Shown: positions 45,871 through 56,986, counted from the first letter of the stretch. The stretch: DNA of 64,000 bases from Trachythela sp. YZ-2020 (GCA_016169945.1 JADLSH010000185.1:372001-436000); one strand, 5' to 3'. Translations and numbers: made by a program. The notes: generated by a model from the sequence alone, not told the origin.

Positions 45871-46229
45871 TTACAAGAACAGTTTTATCAACTTTAACGC
45901 ATTGAAAATGTAGTTTTGTTAGAATATTTTATGATTTATAATAAATCATATAGTGTATCATATTAATCTATTGATTATTAGTAGACATTAGTTATCGTTT
46001 GTAAAGTATTTTAGTAGATGCTAGAGCTAGAATTGTAATAGCACAAGTTGAAACATGTTCGCTCCGCGGCTCCGCCCGCGTGGCCAAAGCGACTGTAATG
46101 GAAAGCGGCTTTAACAACACCCACTGCCTACACTCTTATCTGGATAAAATATATTTTCCTTAACAGTATGGGACGTTTCAATTATACTCTAAATCTAATA
46201 TTTAGCCCCCTGGTGCTTATTTGTTTCAG
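45871..46229. other. No gene recognised
   Basis: AT-rich, with no motifs. It may include the 3' UTR of the CR1-group element. Confidence 0.4.
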
Positions 46230-46420
46230 TGTGCCTGAAAGTTGTAGGATCAAATTACCTGAAAAATATAACAAGAACTTCGACGTTTCGAGCAAAGGCA
46301 CTTCGTTTGGAAGTTAGTAACTTAGGAAGTTAAAGACAATTTTAGAGTCTTCGGTCAAAACGTCGATGTTTTGTCTATTTGTTATATTTATATTAGATTT
46401 GATCCTACAAACCATCAAGC
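46230..46420. repeat. Foldback repeat of the CGAAGGGCC family, copy B
   Basis: Outer arms GTAGGATCAAATTACCTG and GATTTGATCCTAC pair. The core has CGACGTTTCGAGCAAAGGCA and the partner CGGTCAAAACGTCG. It is more diverged than copies at 21737 and 57561. Confidence 0.7.
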
Positions 46421-46439
46421 ATATCGTTTATATTATCGC

Positions 46440-46700
46440 TCCTTAATAAATATCTTTCTCTACAATGAGGGAGTGCTATAAGCGCCTGCTCTGGGACCTT
46501 AAATCGCCTTAAATCGAGGCTAAAAATTGGCGAAGTTTCTCTTAAATCGCCTACTCTCGCACTAAATCCCTAAAATACCTTTGGCCTTGGAGGGGGGAGG
46601 GGTGTTCTGGTTGTCTATTTCAAACAAGTATGGGGAGGAGGGCTTATTCGATGGGGCTTGCTGGAGGGAGGGGCTTAACCGAAACACAGGACGTTACATT
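46440..46700. repeat. Repeat D copy (AAATCGCCTTAAATCG and GGGGCTTAACCGAAACACAGG)
   Basis: It contains AAATCGCCTTAAATCG, words shared with 22430-22460 and 52640-52670. Its G-rich segment is the reverse complement of 23750-23830. It is part of a larger dispersed family that is fragmented across the window. Confidence 0.6.
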
Positions 46701-47640
46701 TTTGCGTCTACTGGAACAGTAGCCGCTATGTCATCGGCATTTTGATTGAGACCGTACATAAGTTGGGTGGAACTTGATTTTTAATGAGACCATATATGGA
46801 AATGCGGTATTCATATTTCATGATCTCCGACGCCATTGATGATAGAAGAAAAGTTTTACTGCAAGCTTTATACAACACTTTACAAAAGTTTCTTCTCGAA
46901 GATTGTTAAGGTAAGATAACCTTATATTTTTAAAGATTAAAGTTCAGGGCATTAGTTCAATGTACCAAGTGTATCACTGATTTTTGGAACTGTGTAAATT
47001 GCGTATTTTCATATTTATTTTGAGCAAAGTCGAAGCCTTGAATTTATGCATTTATTAATATGATCATTGTCAACCTTGTTTTGTTTACATAATGAATAAT
47101 ACCAATACCTGCTTTGAAATATTATGAATCTAAATCAGGCGAAAGGATAATGTATATTCCAAGGATGGCAAAGATGCTTTATGGATTACAAAATAATGGG
47201 AGGTTTATATATGATTTGGAGTTTACAACCTGTATATAAAACTTGATATAGTACATAAAGAAATACCACTTTAGCAAGTTATGGATGTCAACTTATCTTG
47301 CAATCCCATGCAGCAGTGCAACACAAATCATATACATTGCATTAACAGTCCAAGTATCCATGTTGTGAACAAAAACATGTGGAACAATGATTTAACAGCT
47401 TTTCAAATGCTTATCCTTGATAGTTTCTATTACGTGACGGATTACATTTGCCCTGGCTTCAATTTAAGAAAACCCATCCTTAGTTGATCCCCTGCCGCAA
47501 GTTTCCAGCATATAATGAATTGCACGTCTAATGTTGTGTAAAGCCCAAAGGCAAAACTGTGGTTAGTGTGGTATAAAATATGGTCAAATCTACCAATAAT
47601 TCTCCCTGGGTATGGTGTTGGGGCTTTCCACTGACTGGCG
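46701..47640. other. No gene recognised
   Basis: AT-rich. Short open frames at 47281-47490 and, on the minus strand, 47735-47442 have no motif I can defend. Confidence 0.35.
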
Positions 47641-47648
47641 CGTATGTA

Positions 47649-47686
47649 TGCATCTATGGCAATGCATACATCTATGGCAATGCATC
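47649..47686. repeat. 18-bp tandem duplication
   Basis: TCTATGGCAATGCAT occurs twice with a short spacer. No other feature is seen to 47960. Confidence 0.7.
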
Positions 47687-48005
47687 GAGCATTGACAACA
47701 TGTTTTTGTTTGTATCTTTCAGGTGTATTCAACACACTCTGTTCAGAATTACAAAGATTGCTGTGTTGTTGTGACCTGTCAGTTGCAACAGCCAGGCACT
47801 GACCAATATTGTGTCAGGTGTGTGTGTTTTGGACATACACTTTCTGAGAGAAATTTGAGAGAACTTGGCGAGAACTTGTCGAGAACTTTTAAGCTAAGTA
47901 ATATAGCTCACATAGACTCTTTATTCAAGCTACTGGTACAATTCAGTGACTACAACACTTAAACAAACAACTACAGTCTAGACAAAGACATCAACAACTT
48001 TTAAT

Positions 48006-48111
48006 ATGGCTGTGACTATTGAACAGTACAGAGCCAGAGAGCTGCTGCAGCCATACGCCGCAAGCTTGACTTTTAATAAAATATTACTAGCTATTACAGC
48101 TTTACATTAAA
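48006..48111 (+). other. Short ORF resembling a repeat-protein N-terminus
   Basis: ATG at 48006 gives MAVTIEQYRARELLQPYAAS and 14 more residues before a stop. The phrase GCTGCTGCAGCCATACGCCGCAA inside it recurs at about 48390-48412, with T for C at one place, so about 345 bp lie between direct repeats. It may be the start of a transposon ORF interrupted by an insertion. Low confidence. Confidence 0.3.
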
Positions 48112-48303
48112 TTACCCTAACATATGGTAGCTCCCCTAACTAATCTACAACAGTCGATATTCTGTTCATTGCTACTGCCTGGTAGCTGATGTCTTCCCCA
48201 CTTAGTATTAATAGGGTTGGGTGGGCGAGTGTCTAGTCAAGCTATTGCTAATGCAACAACTAATGTGCTTTGAACCCACACCACCCGATCATTAATCGGG
48301 CCC

Positions 48304-48387
48304 CCAGGAGTGTGTGAGAAAACATTTTCTGCTTCTTTCATTCTTCAGCCAGCAGAAAATAATACTTCTCACACACTGCTGGGAGCT
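48304..48387 (+). repeat. 84-nt imperfect hairpin
   Basis: CCAGGAGTGTGTGAGAA and ATTTTCTGCT pair with AGCAGAAAAT and TTCTCACACACTGCTGG around a loop of about 16 nt. Mismatches and small bulges are of the kind seen in microRNA precursors, but MITE relics look the same. No expression evidence is available. Confidence 0.6.
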
Positions 48388-48913
48388 GCTGCAGCCATAT
48401 GCCGCAAATTGGTGTTGTTTCTTATAAACCACATCTAGTGGACAATAGTGAAAACATTTGACAATAATAACATATTAATAAACTGAGAAAGGACAGATGC
48501 ATTAAAATTTGTTAAATATTTTATATTTACATGTAATATTGTATTCATTAACATGGACATATTGAACTACAAGTTGCTTATGTGTGTTCATTTGAATTAT
48601 AGTTTTATAATATATTTCTTTATAATGGTTATATTATTTTTAAAACACAATAACCTGATACTTTGAGATATTGGTTTCTATCAGATCAAAGATCATGATT
48701 GGGGGGGGGGGGGGTGAGGTGGCTACAGCCCCTGTCTGCTATGCTTAAATATGCCCTTGGGATGACTTTGTTACTAATCTGATGTGAAACATATTTAAAA
48801 AAGTATCTCTACTTCCAGTTTCAGAATGCCTGGAAGAAAAATAAATTCTATTGCTATTCAGTCTCTACCAGTAGACGCATGTACGCCATAGCCTACCTAT
48901 TTTTATTGATTGC

Positions 48914-48986
48914 AGCCGAAACACAGGAAGTTACATGCTTATTGAGTACAGCCGAAACACAGGAAGTTACATGCTTATTGATTACA
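48914..48986. repeat. 37-bp tandem duplication (GCCGAAACACAGGAAGTTAC)
   Basis: Two almost identical units lie next to the TIR element. The same unit in reverse complement is tandem at 23690-23750. A poly-G tract lies at 48697-48712. Confidence 0.85.
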
Positions 48987-48992
48987 GCTATC

Positions 48993-49982
48993 TAGCCTGC
49001 GTGGCAGGCGTTCTATTGTGGGGGAGGGAGTTTTGTTTAGAGCGCGCGCTTTTTTTGTGAGCGCACGCTAGGTGAGAAGTGAGGGGGTGAGGAGAAAAAG
49101 CGAAGGAGAGGCGAAATGAACGCCTGTCCAAATCCTATTCATAAACGAGACTTTGTGACCAAAACCTTCGGTTAAATTCCCATTGGCTAATATGCACTTT
49201 CGCGTCAACACCTAGTGAGATCAGTCAACAAATCGGTGATACGCTTGAAAAGTGTTAAAACAACTGCACCTTACCGCATGGTGGGATTGTATTTCGTCAG
49301 CCAGTGGAGTAGACTGTGTCTGCATTATCTGAGCGTTTAGGTTATGAAATTATTCTTAAGCTGGAACAGCAAAAATCCGTTACCGAGCTGCTTTTTGGTC
49401 TTGACATGCTTGCTGTTCTGCCAACGGGCTTTGGGAAAAGCTTATTATAATCTTTCAAGTGTTTACAATGGTACTCAATAGTGTAGTATTGTGGTATGTC
49501 CTTTGGAGAGCATTCTGAAAGACCAGATTGCTGAAGCACAGTCTCTTGGAATGACTGCATGTTCACTTACTGATACAAAATTAGCCGAAGTATCTCAGAA
49601 CCCACCACAACTTCTGTTTGCATCGGCAGAGAGCGTAAAAGATCAGGTTTTCCGTGTGGCATTGAAAGACAAAAATTCTCCTGCCTGCGATGTTCAGGTA
49701 CATCAATTAACATCAACTTCCGGAGCGTTAGTGCTCAATCATCACTAAGCTCCGCAGCGTTTTTTCATTGGTTATTTGAAGAGGTGTTACTATAATTTCC
49801 AGTCGTATTTGTTTTAGCCTTGTCTCGTTTATGAATAGGATTTGGGCAGGCGTTCATTTCGCCTCTCCCATCGCTTTTTCTCCTCCCCTCCCTAACTTCT
49901 CACCTAGAGCGCGCTCTCAAAAAAAGCGTGTGCTCTAAACAAAACTCGCTTCCCCACAATAGAACGCCTGCCACGCAGGCTA
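48993..49982. mobile_element. 990-bp TIR element with a helicase remnant
   Basis: Termini TAGCCTGCGTGGCAGGCG and CGCCTGCCACGCAGGCTA are perfect inverse complements. The TIRs continue, with some differences, for about 165 bp (to CATAAACGAGAC near 49149 and from GTCTCGTTTATG near 49823). The TSD is unclear; TA is possible. The interior carries a RecQ-like helicase piece, so this looks like a deletion derivative of a longer helicase-encoding element. Confidence 0.85.
49330..49710 (+). pseudogene. RecQ-like helicase fragment
   Basis: The first frame gives ILKLEQQKSVTELLFGLDML followed by AVLPTGFGKSLL, a motif 0 to Walker A segment of an SF2 helicase. After stops and a frame change, 49496-49690 gives VCPLESILKDQIAEAQSLGM and PQLLFASAESVKDQVFRVAL, matching motifs Ia and Ib as they appear in RecQ proteins. 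The DEAH box and everything beyond are missing. The Walker A variant (PTGFGKS) differs from PTGGGKT in the helicase at 32-34 kb, so it comes from another subfamily. Confidence 0.75.
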
Positions 49983-50430
49983 CATACTTCAAGCATAAGT
50001 ATATATAATATGATATAGGAACCATCATATTCAAACAGAAAAGTCAGGATGGAAGGATCAGTCTGTTTTCAACATTTGATCTATTTTATAATTACTATAC
50101 GACTATTGTGAATGACATGAACTCAGTTGTGTAGGAAGCGGGGGGGGGGTGGGGTGGCGTCCCCCCCAATATTATATGAGAGGGAGCCAGAATATCTTTC
50201 GGGCCCCCCAAAGAATAAAATAATTTTCATGAAAATGATGGAAACAGCTTAGTTCGCTGAACCAGCTTACTAAAAGAGGTAGATAAGACTCTGAAACGGC
50301 CGTTTCCGGCGATCTGGGGGCTTCAAATTTGAACTTCCAGAACAATACATCAATTTAAATGAGCAAATATTCATGTTTTTCTTTATTGAAAATGGAGAGG
50401 GGCCTATAAATTACAGGGTAAGGTGGTTTA
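49983..50430. other. No gene recognised
   Basis: It contains a poly-G/poly-C pair (50138-50168) and otherwise unassigned sequence. Confidence 0.4.
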
Positions 50431-50438
50431 GTAGGGGA

Positions 50439-50649
50439 CCAGACTGCAGAGTATGGCAGTTTTCGACGAGATCTCGGGTGTGCAAGACATAAATTTAGGT
50501 GTGCATGTACACTTAAGTTGGTTTTAATGTTTAAAACTGCCAATAATACGCAACAAATACAAGCTGTGTGGGCATAAATACAGATCAACTGTGCAAAGTC
50601 ATTCGACACAAAAATTCTCGAGTGTCCACTTGCCATACTCTGCAGTCTG
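50439..50649. mobile_element. 211-bp MITE with 9-bp TSD inside repeat B
   Basis: TIRs CAGACTGCAGAGTATGGCA and TGCCATACTCTGCAGTCTG are perfect over 19 bp. AGTAGGGGA flanks both sides (50430-50438 and 50650-50658). The unoccupied site, TTTAGTAGGGGAGGGCTTA, is visible in the other repeat B copy (reverse complement of about 23100-23118). Confidence 0.9.
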
Positions 50650-51830
50650 AGTAGGGGAGGGCTTAACAGAGTATTTATGCATCGTATCCTTAAAAATTGC
50701 CTTTATTTATCTGCGACTAAATATCACAGATATAATTTTCTTGTTGATTTTTCATATATACTCTAGCTTTTGCACAATTCCTTTCCTACATTTTAAAAAC
50801 GATAGTCCCCGGTTAAATTCCGAATATATTACGGAAGTTGGCGACGATTTACATGTGCGAACAATGTAGAACAACATTGCGAACAACAGATTTAATTTCA
50901 TGTTGCGAACGAGGTAAGTCATCTTTTAATCTTGATTTTTACTGCAAATCCTTGATGGAATGTTAACATAGATGTACTATTAAATCATGTTCTTTAAAAT
51001 ACACATATAAAAACCGTGTTCGGTTGCAGTTTCCGTGGTGTATTTTTTTAATGAAAAATACATAAATTATTCATCTGGCCGCAGCATATTGATATATTGT
51101 AAAATGCAAAAGGTAAACACTATGCATATATAGAATTTCTCTTGTAAACAATGGTCAATAGAAAATAATGAATAATGAATAATGGAAAAAAGCCGCATGT
51201 GTTTTCAGAATTGTTCGGAAGCAAATCTATGACTTTCATTCCCATGGCCTTACAAATGCACAACATTTAATATTTTATGTGAACAACAATAACATTTAAC
51301 AGTGTTGAAACTTACATAAAACTGATAAACCACAGCTTGAAGATAGTCAACTTTTATAGTCAGCCTTGTCCGGTTCACATTTTATTGCAGGCAAATAATA
51401 AATTATGTTTTCATTGAACATGTTGGAAATATTTATCTCATAAATGTCTTATCTATTGTCATATTTGATACCAAAACCTGACATTTTCATGAATTCAGTT
51501 AAATACTTCATGTTAGCCACTACGAAGGAGGGAGCCTTCTCTCAGGATATCCAGCGGAAATCTATTCTTCAACTTGGGAAACTTTATATAAACTAAATTT
51601 TAATATCGTAAATTTTTATAAATACAGTACTCGAGTGTACTTATATCGAACCATGATCGAACATACTAATCAATGTGGAGTTTTACTTATTAAATATACA
51701 CATGGAAACGAAATACTATATTTGCAACGTAAATTCAAGCTTAATTGGTAAGTTGAACACATATGTAAATTAGTTTGAATAACTATATTTTATAGTACTT
51801 CCACATTGGCACACGATCACATGTTTATAT
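50650..51830. repeat. Dispersed repeat B, copy 2 (inverted relative to copy 1)
   Basis: Reverse complement of 22490-23130 with an extra segment of about 0.5 kb (about 50810-51330) absent from copy 1. No coding blocks are seen. Confidence 0.8.
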
Positions 51831-51971
51831 TCTGTTCCGGCATTTGGAAATGCTCAAAATAACGGATAGCAACCCCATGGGGTGCACTAAAATTTTTGTC
51901 ACCCCTACATACCAGCCACAACCCTGATTTTCCCGAATTCCGATTGAGTGTAGTATTGTACACTGCAATTC

Positions 51972-52612
51972 AAGAATAACTACTTACTAACCGAGAGTGA
52001 GGGCTGTATGGGAGAATATTAAACCGAGGTCCAAGCAAACAGCAAGACCAAGGTTTAGACCTAATATTCTCCCGTACCGCCCGAACGGTCGAGGCTAGTA
52101 GGTTGTTTATTATATGGCAATTGATTAATTGAGTAGTTATTTGTAACAGTGGAAAACATTCGCAGATTTGTCAGGCGAAAGCAAAGGTCAAAGTCCAAAA
52201 GCCGGTTCATTTTCAAAATGTCAATATCATTCGTACAAATGCATCTGGCTAAGTAAAACACTACTATATACAACACGTTTTTATAAAATATTAACGCAGA
52301 AATAGAGATATTTAATAATTTAAAAACAGTTTTTCGAAAATAGCAGAAAACAACTCGGAAAACAAGCTGCTAGTTCAACTCTTTTGATAAGTCATTTTTT
52401 GTTTTCTCTTTAGACTTTAAATTAATAAACAAAAGCTGACTACGAAATTATCTAAAAATACCTAAGATTCATTTTCTTGTCTAAAGCTCGGCTTTTCTTT
52501 GCAGGGCAATAAAAATTGCGTATTGCCCTTGGGCAATACGGGAAAGTCCTGCCTTGTCAGCGACCAATCAGATTGCGAGATTCACCAAAACAAGCACTTG
52601 CCATATGATAAT
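51972..52612. repeat. Two-module palindromic MITE, family C copy 2
   Basis: Module one (AACTACTTACTAACCGAGAG to GAGGCTAGTAGGTTG) and module two (TTTATTATATGGCAA to TTGCCATATGATAA) match 23241-23578 in order and orientation. Module two is longer here. Confidence 0.65.
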
Positions 52613-53300
52613 ACATGTTATTATATACTGGATTAATTTCCTTAAATCGGCCTAAATCGCCTTAAAAGGCATGACCCGGATCTCGAACCCAACAATAATC
52701 CTAACTATGGTTTGTGATGGGATATTTGTGCTCTTATTTGTTTATGTAGCAGATGGGTATAAGTTGTTTGACTGACATTTCAAATCAATTTAGTAAATAA
52801 TTGTACTGCATGGCCAGCAATTAGAAAGTTGCTTTAAGCTTAACCTTCCTAACCTTCTAGGAGCAGCTTGCAGGAGTCTTGAGTTAAGGGCCTTTTTTAA
52901 GAATTCGTCAGTAGAGGGGGGCCGGGGGCATCAACGAGAAGGGACTTATCAGGGACCTGGTTTTGTGCATTCAAACATCGACAATACGATTGATTATTAG
53001 CAAATTTATAGACAATATAAATTTAAGTTAATGAGACAACGCGTTGAAGCTAGTAAAAGTGCCCATGTCATAAAATGGGAGTTTACAGAATCTCCTTGAA
53101 ACGTATATCATGAAAATACAAATCAGATTTAAAATTGAGCTTGCTTTCACGGAGTAATAAGGCAACGAAATTTGAAAATTTCAAATGTTAACGGCAAAAG
53201 TTGGGAAACTGGTAACTAATACGTCACAATAGGAACCCATTGCCTACTCGGATAAGTGGAAAGTATATAAATGTAAAGGGAGAATCGCGATCAAGCCCGG
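52613..53300. other. Repeat remnants, no gene
   Basis: AAATCGGCCTAAATCGCC at 52640 belongs to the repeat B/D family. The rest is unassigned. Confidence 0.4.
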
Positions 53301-53306
53301 TAAAAA

Positions 53307-54230
53307 ATGTCGTAAACGAGTTCAGGTACAGAAAATAATAGCTACCAAAGCGATGACTCCGATTGGAACTATATTCCCGGGCAGTATCAAATCGAGAAAC
53401 CGAGTGAAATCGATGAAAACACCGTTGACGCGAAGTCGAGCGAAGTCAAGCAGCGATCACGGACAAGACGTCTTCCGTATATAAATAATGAACTAGTTGC
53501 TGACGAAGAATGGCTCGCAAAATATCGCGAAAAAGAGCAACAAATTGTACGACGAACGTCTCAAGTCTGTCTGGTGCAGGAACTACATGCAGCGAAGAGT
53601 TGATGGTATAGAATATAAAATGGTAAATATTTCACTTTGATTTTGTTGCGTAACATGGGTTTCGCGACTCGTGTATTTGTCTCTACATGTACAATATTCA
53701 AATTACAAAATTAATATAATATTTCAGGTGTAAATGTGACAATTGTCGCATTGAGACTAAAGATGTCAATGTTGTATAGAAAATGAGGAGTGCGTAGATT
53801 ATTTAAACAGTGACATTGTCCCGTCAAGTTGAAGTCCCGCCATCATGTATTGTCAAGCATCCTTGGTTTAAAATAGCTTATGTCTCGATATCTGGGCCCT
53901 CCGTTTAGCAGCAACGAGCAAGAAATAAGCCAGAATATCGCCAAACAAGCGCACAAGATAGGTAAATAATGCTTTATTTGATATCAATACGTTGTCATTG
54001 ATATATATATTTATACATGTCAATACACAAATACACGTTTTATTAAAAAGACATATATTGATTTGTAGATTCTTACGGAGCACAGCAAATAGAAGCTTTG
54101 TGTGGATGGTTTATGGGCGTCTATAGCTAATACCACGCGCGTATGAGAAAATAAGGAGGCAGTTTATGCCTGCTCTTGATGAAGACTTTGTAGGATTTAT
54201 AGAGGAGGACAGCTCTTATGTTGATACCAT
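53307..54230 (+). pseudogene. Decayed P2X7-intracellular-domain-like gene
   Basis: The first exon region (53307-53630) has ATG then an in-frame TAA at codon 3. It is followed by an open acidic N-terminus: SDDSDWNYIPGQYQIEKPSE, then RTRRLPYINNELVADEEWL. After a likely intron (AG at 53728) comes a Cys-rich block, CKCDNCRIETKD, then in another frame CQCCIENEECVDYLNSDIV. PSCIVKHPWFK and, after about 200 bp, STANRSFVWMVYGRL and RRQFMPALDEDFVGFIEED follow. This order (acidic leader, CxCxxC...CQCC cluster, HP-F, Y/W-rich C-terminus) resembles the P2X7 C-terminal ballast-domain family that is abundant in cnidarians. It is broken by several stops. Confidence 0.5.
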
Positions 54231-54870
54231 AGACTATTGTTATAATATACCTATTTATGTGTATATAACTTTTTTTAATTTTGATCTTTTATGTGCTTTA
54301 TGAACCACATATATATATATATTTTACTCTGTATAGATATAGCATTTGAAATTAAAATTTGTATCTGAGATTTTCCCTGCAGTTCGTGCGTGTGGGTATA
54401 TTTGTACAATGTGTTACATGGCGTGTAGGATTACTTCTGACTTGCATTTCGTTTCACTTCATATTGAGTCATTTCATGGTAGTTTCAATTGAATATTGTT
54501 TTCAAACGTTTGTCAAGTTTGTCATACCGTGATAGATAACAACAGTATAAAAGCATTTTAGCAAGTATATATATATTCTATAATCTGTGAAGAAATCTGA
54601 AACATTAGACGGGTTTTCCCTGTAGAGCGTACAAAATATATCAAAAAGACAAAATACAATAAAATAATGTATGTACGTTTTTAATTATTTTATAATCATT
54701 GACATTGTATTGTATTTTGCTTTTATTGTTATAAACTTGTTCCATGTTTTTCTTCCTTTATTAAATAGGTATAACGAACACAACCACTAGTTTCAGTTGA
54801 AATATCATTATTCTAAATAATCAACAAACACAAGGAGAGTTTTATAATTTACTGCTGCGTCAAATTACTG
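54231..54870. other. AT-rich gap
   Basis: It includes a TA microsatellite at 54309-54322. No gene is seen. Confidence 0.5.
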
Positions 54871-55330
54871 CTACATTGTCTGTTTAAAATAATACAGTAT
54901 ACGTTGTACATCCTTTGACGACGCAACCAAATGGTTTTGATACGCTATTTCACTCATATCCTCACGATTTTGTGCTATTTCTAGTGACTCCATCGGCTGT
55001 GGCTCATTTACATTTATTGCGTGACTATGACCAACACCAGCAGACTGCATCGAAATAGCTTCTTTTACAACCTATTTAAATAATATATTTGTGACTAAAA
55101 TTGGTCATATATTAAAACGATTGACAAACGAAATTTACCCTTAACAGAAAAACAAAATAGAATCAGAAATTTGAAAGTATTGTACCTACCATTCTTTTTG
55201 CTCTCGCAGACAGTGATTTGTAGTCGGCAGTAGTCGTGTAATTTGGAATTGCATCGACGCAAATTTCGTCGGCAGCTAACTTCGGTTTTTTACCAGAGAG
55301 ACCAGAAAACATTTCAGTAGAATCCTCCAT
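54871..55330 (-). CDS. Small two-exon gene of unknown function (113 aa)
   Basis: Exon 1 runs 55330-55190 (47 codons from ATG). Exon 2 runs 55071-54871 (66 codons plus TAG). The intron has donor ATG/GTAGGT and acceptor TTTAAATAG with matching phase 0. Exon 1 encodes MEDSTEMFSGLSGKKPKLA and DYKSLSARAKRM. Exon 2 encodes VVKEAISMQSAGVGHSHAIN, then PMESLEIAQNREDMSEIAYQ and DVQRILYYFKQTM. No frame lesions were found. The N-terminus with GKKPKL looks like a nuclear signal, and the C-terminus is helical. I know no family for it. It could be an accessory ORF of the repeat that also carries the P2X7-like sequence next door. Confidence 0.6.
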
Positions 55331-55820
55331 CGTATAGTGTGCAGAACGGAAGAGTTTGATCCCATTTTGCTTGTTTTAAGCGCACGAAATCAATCCACTG
55401 TTTGCCGACTCGTGTCTCCTCTTCGCTTCGGACCTCTCATCTCCAGCAAATGGTATAAAATGAAGTGAAATGCCTTCCTTTGTATCTGTTACAAGATCAA
55501 CCTTGGATCAACCTCATACCACACATCTATTCGGCATTTTTTCGCGATTTTATTTGCACTGTTGCCTTCTATATGATAGTACACGTAATAGTGTTTTCTA
55601 TATTGTTGAGTTGGACGAGTTCCTATTGTGACGTCAAACGCCCAATTTCGTACCAGTCTCTTTTGCGCGGTTTTCAGATTTTTCACAACACGAAATTCAA
55701 TGTTTAAACGACAATAACTTTTAAACTATAATTCCGATTTCAATTCTGTTTTAGAACTTACTTACTTATTTAAACCATAGATTTCAAAAATGCAAAGTTT
55801 CATTTTATGACATGGGCACT
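55331..55820. other. No gene recognised
   Basis: Open frames on both strands at 55465-55707 show no motifs. This region would include the promoter of the small minus-strand gene; no TATA box is obvious. Confidence 0.4.
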
Positions 55821-55824
55821 TTAA

Positions 55825-56041
55825 GCAAGCGACGTTTTTGTCAACACGCACGTCAGATTGCCGAGGGGGGTGGATTAAAAATTGTGTTTGTATCAGTTTG
55901 TGGTAATCATCAACACATATGACAAAACATAAGATTTTTAAAGTTTTTTGCTTCCTTACACGAGCGCTATGATGCAAAATGCCGCCAAAATTAGGTATCC
56001 AATTTTCGGCTGACGTCCGTGTTGACAAAAACGTCGCTTGC
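55825..56041. mobile_element. 217-bp TTAA-flanked MITE
   Basis: Ends GCAAGCGACGTTTTTGTCAA and TTGACAAAAACGTCGCTTGC are perfect inverse complements. The TIRs continue to about 32 bp (ACACGCACGTCAG, CTGACGTCCGTGT). TTAA lies on both sides (55821-55824 and 56042-56045), the target of piggyBac and Kolobok elements. Confidence 0.88.
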
Positions 56042-56138
56042 TTAAGCTCACTAATATGTCGTAAGTTCGGGGGGGAGTAAGAGAAAATATTGAATTGCGT
56101 GCGCAAATTTGCAAGCTTTTTATTCTGGATCTGACTTG

Positions 56139-56986
56139 ATGCAAAATATACAAACACTTCCCGAAGAAACCAGGTAAGTGTGTCTTTATTTCTTCTTGCT
56201 AATATCGATCACGGCAATGAACTGTTTAGCGTTTATTCTAGAGGCAAGCAATGTGCTTTTATGAGTTTATCGGCGCTTCTTACAGCCGAAATATACAACA
56301 TTTAATAGCGTCCTAATACAAGGAGACAAGATGTACTTGAGCTCTGAATAATGGCCTATTTAATAGTCCTAGACCCTGGTGTAGAATTTTAGTCTATAGA
56401 TAACTTATCAACAATTGTTACTGTTAATAATTCATGTACGAATACATGTAGTACGATGACAAATAGTGGTATAAATCTACCCGTGGAGGTAGCACAAAAT
56501 ATAAACAATCTACCCGTGGAGGTAGCTCAAAATATAAACAATCTACCCGTGGAGGTAGGTCAAAATATAAACAATCTACCTGTGGAGGTAGCTCAAAATA
56601 TAAACAATCTACCCGTGGAGGTAGCTCAAAATATAAACAATCTACCTGTGGAGGTAGCTCAAAATATAAACAATCTACCCGTGGAAGTAGCTCAAAATAT
56701 AAACAATCTACCCGTGGACGTAGCTCAAAATATAAACAATCTACCCGTGGAGGTAGGTCAAAATATAAATAGTGATCTACCCATTGTGGTGGAGCCCACT
56801 GAGGCACAAAATAACATTGATCTACCCATTGTGTTGGAAGAACAAATTGGCAAAAATGAAAACCAAATTTGGTTTATGACTTATGGAAAGGAGCTTCAAG
56901 GGCTTGTTATAACTGATTGGGAAATTGAATTTCCTTACCATGATATTCATACAGCACTTTTGTCTTTTGCATATTTTCTTGAATGA
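56139..56986 (+). CDS. Tandem-repeat protein with nine 11-residue units
   Basis: The strong part is a 176-codon frame from ATG 56456 to TGA 56984-56986. It contains nine units of NLPVEVAQNIN (one VDV and two GQ variants) encoded by 33-bp DNA repeats at about 56471-56770. Two degenerate units (DLPIVVEP, DLPIVLEE) and a non-repeated C-terminus (FMTYGKELQGLVITDWEIEF) follow. A plausible first exon at 56139-56173 (MQNIQTLPEET) has a GTAAGT donor. Its phase fits an acceptor ATGTAG before 56452. No signal peptide or membrane segment is seen. The repeat is also open on the minus strand, so array length alone does not prove coding; the unique C-terminus supports it. Function unknown. Confidence 0.55.

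Noticed and set aside
47442..47735. Minus-strand ORF as a PIF/Harbinger nuclease
   Set aside because: Residues around ERYKQKHVVNARC suggested it briefly, but no DDE context or neighbouring blocks could be found.
56424..56807. Minus-strand 127-aa repeat protein (PPRVDCLYFEL units)
   Set aside because: It is the antisense reading of the 33-bp array; only the plus strand has a unique in-frame C-terminus and a possible splice-linked start.
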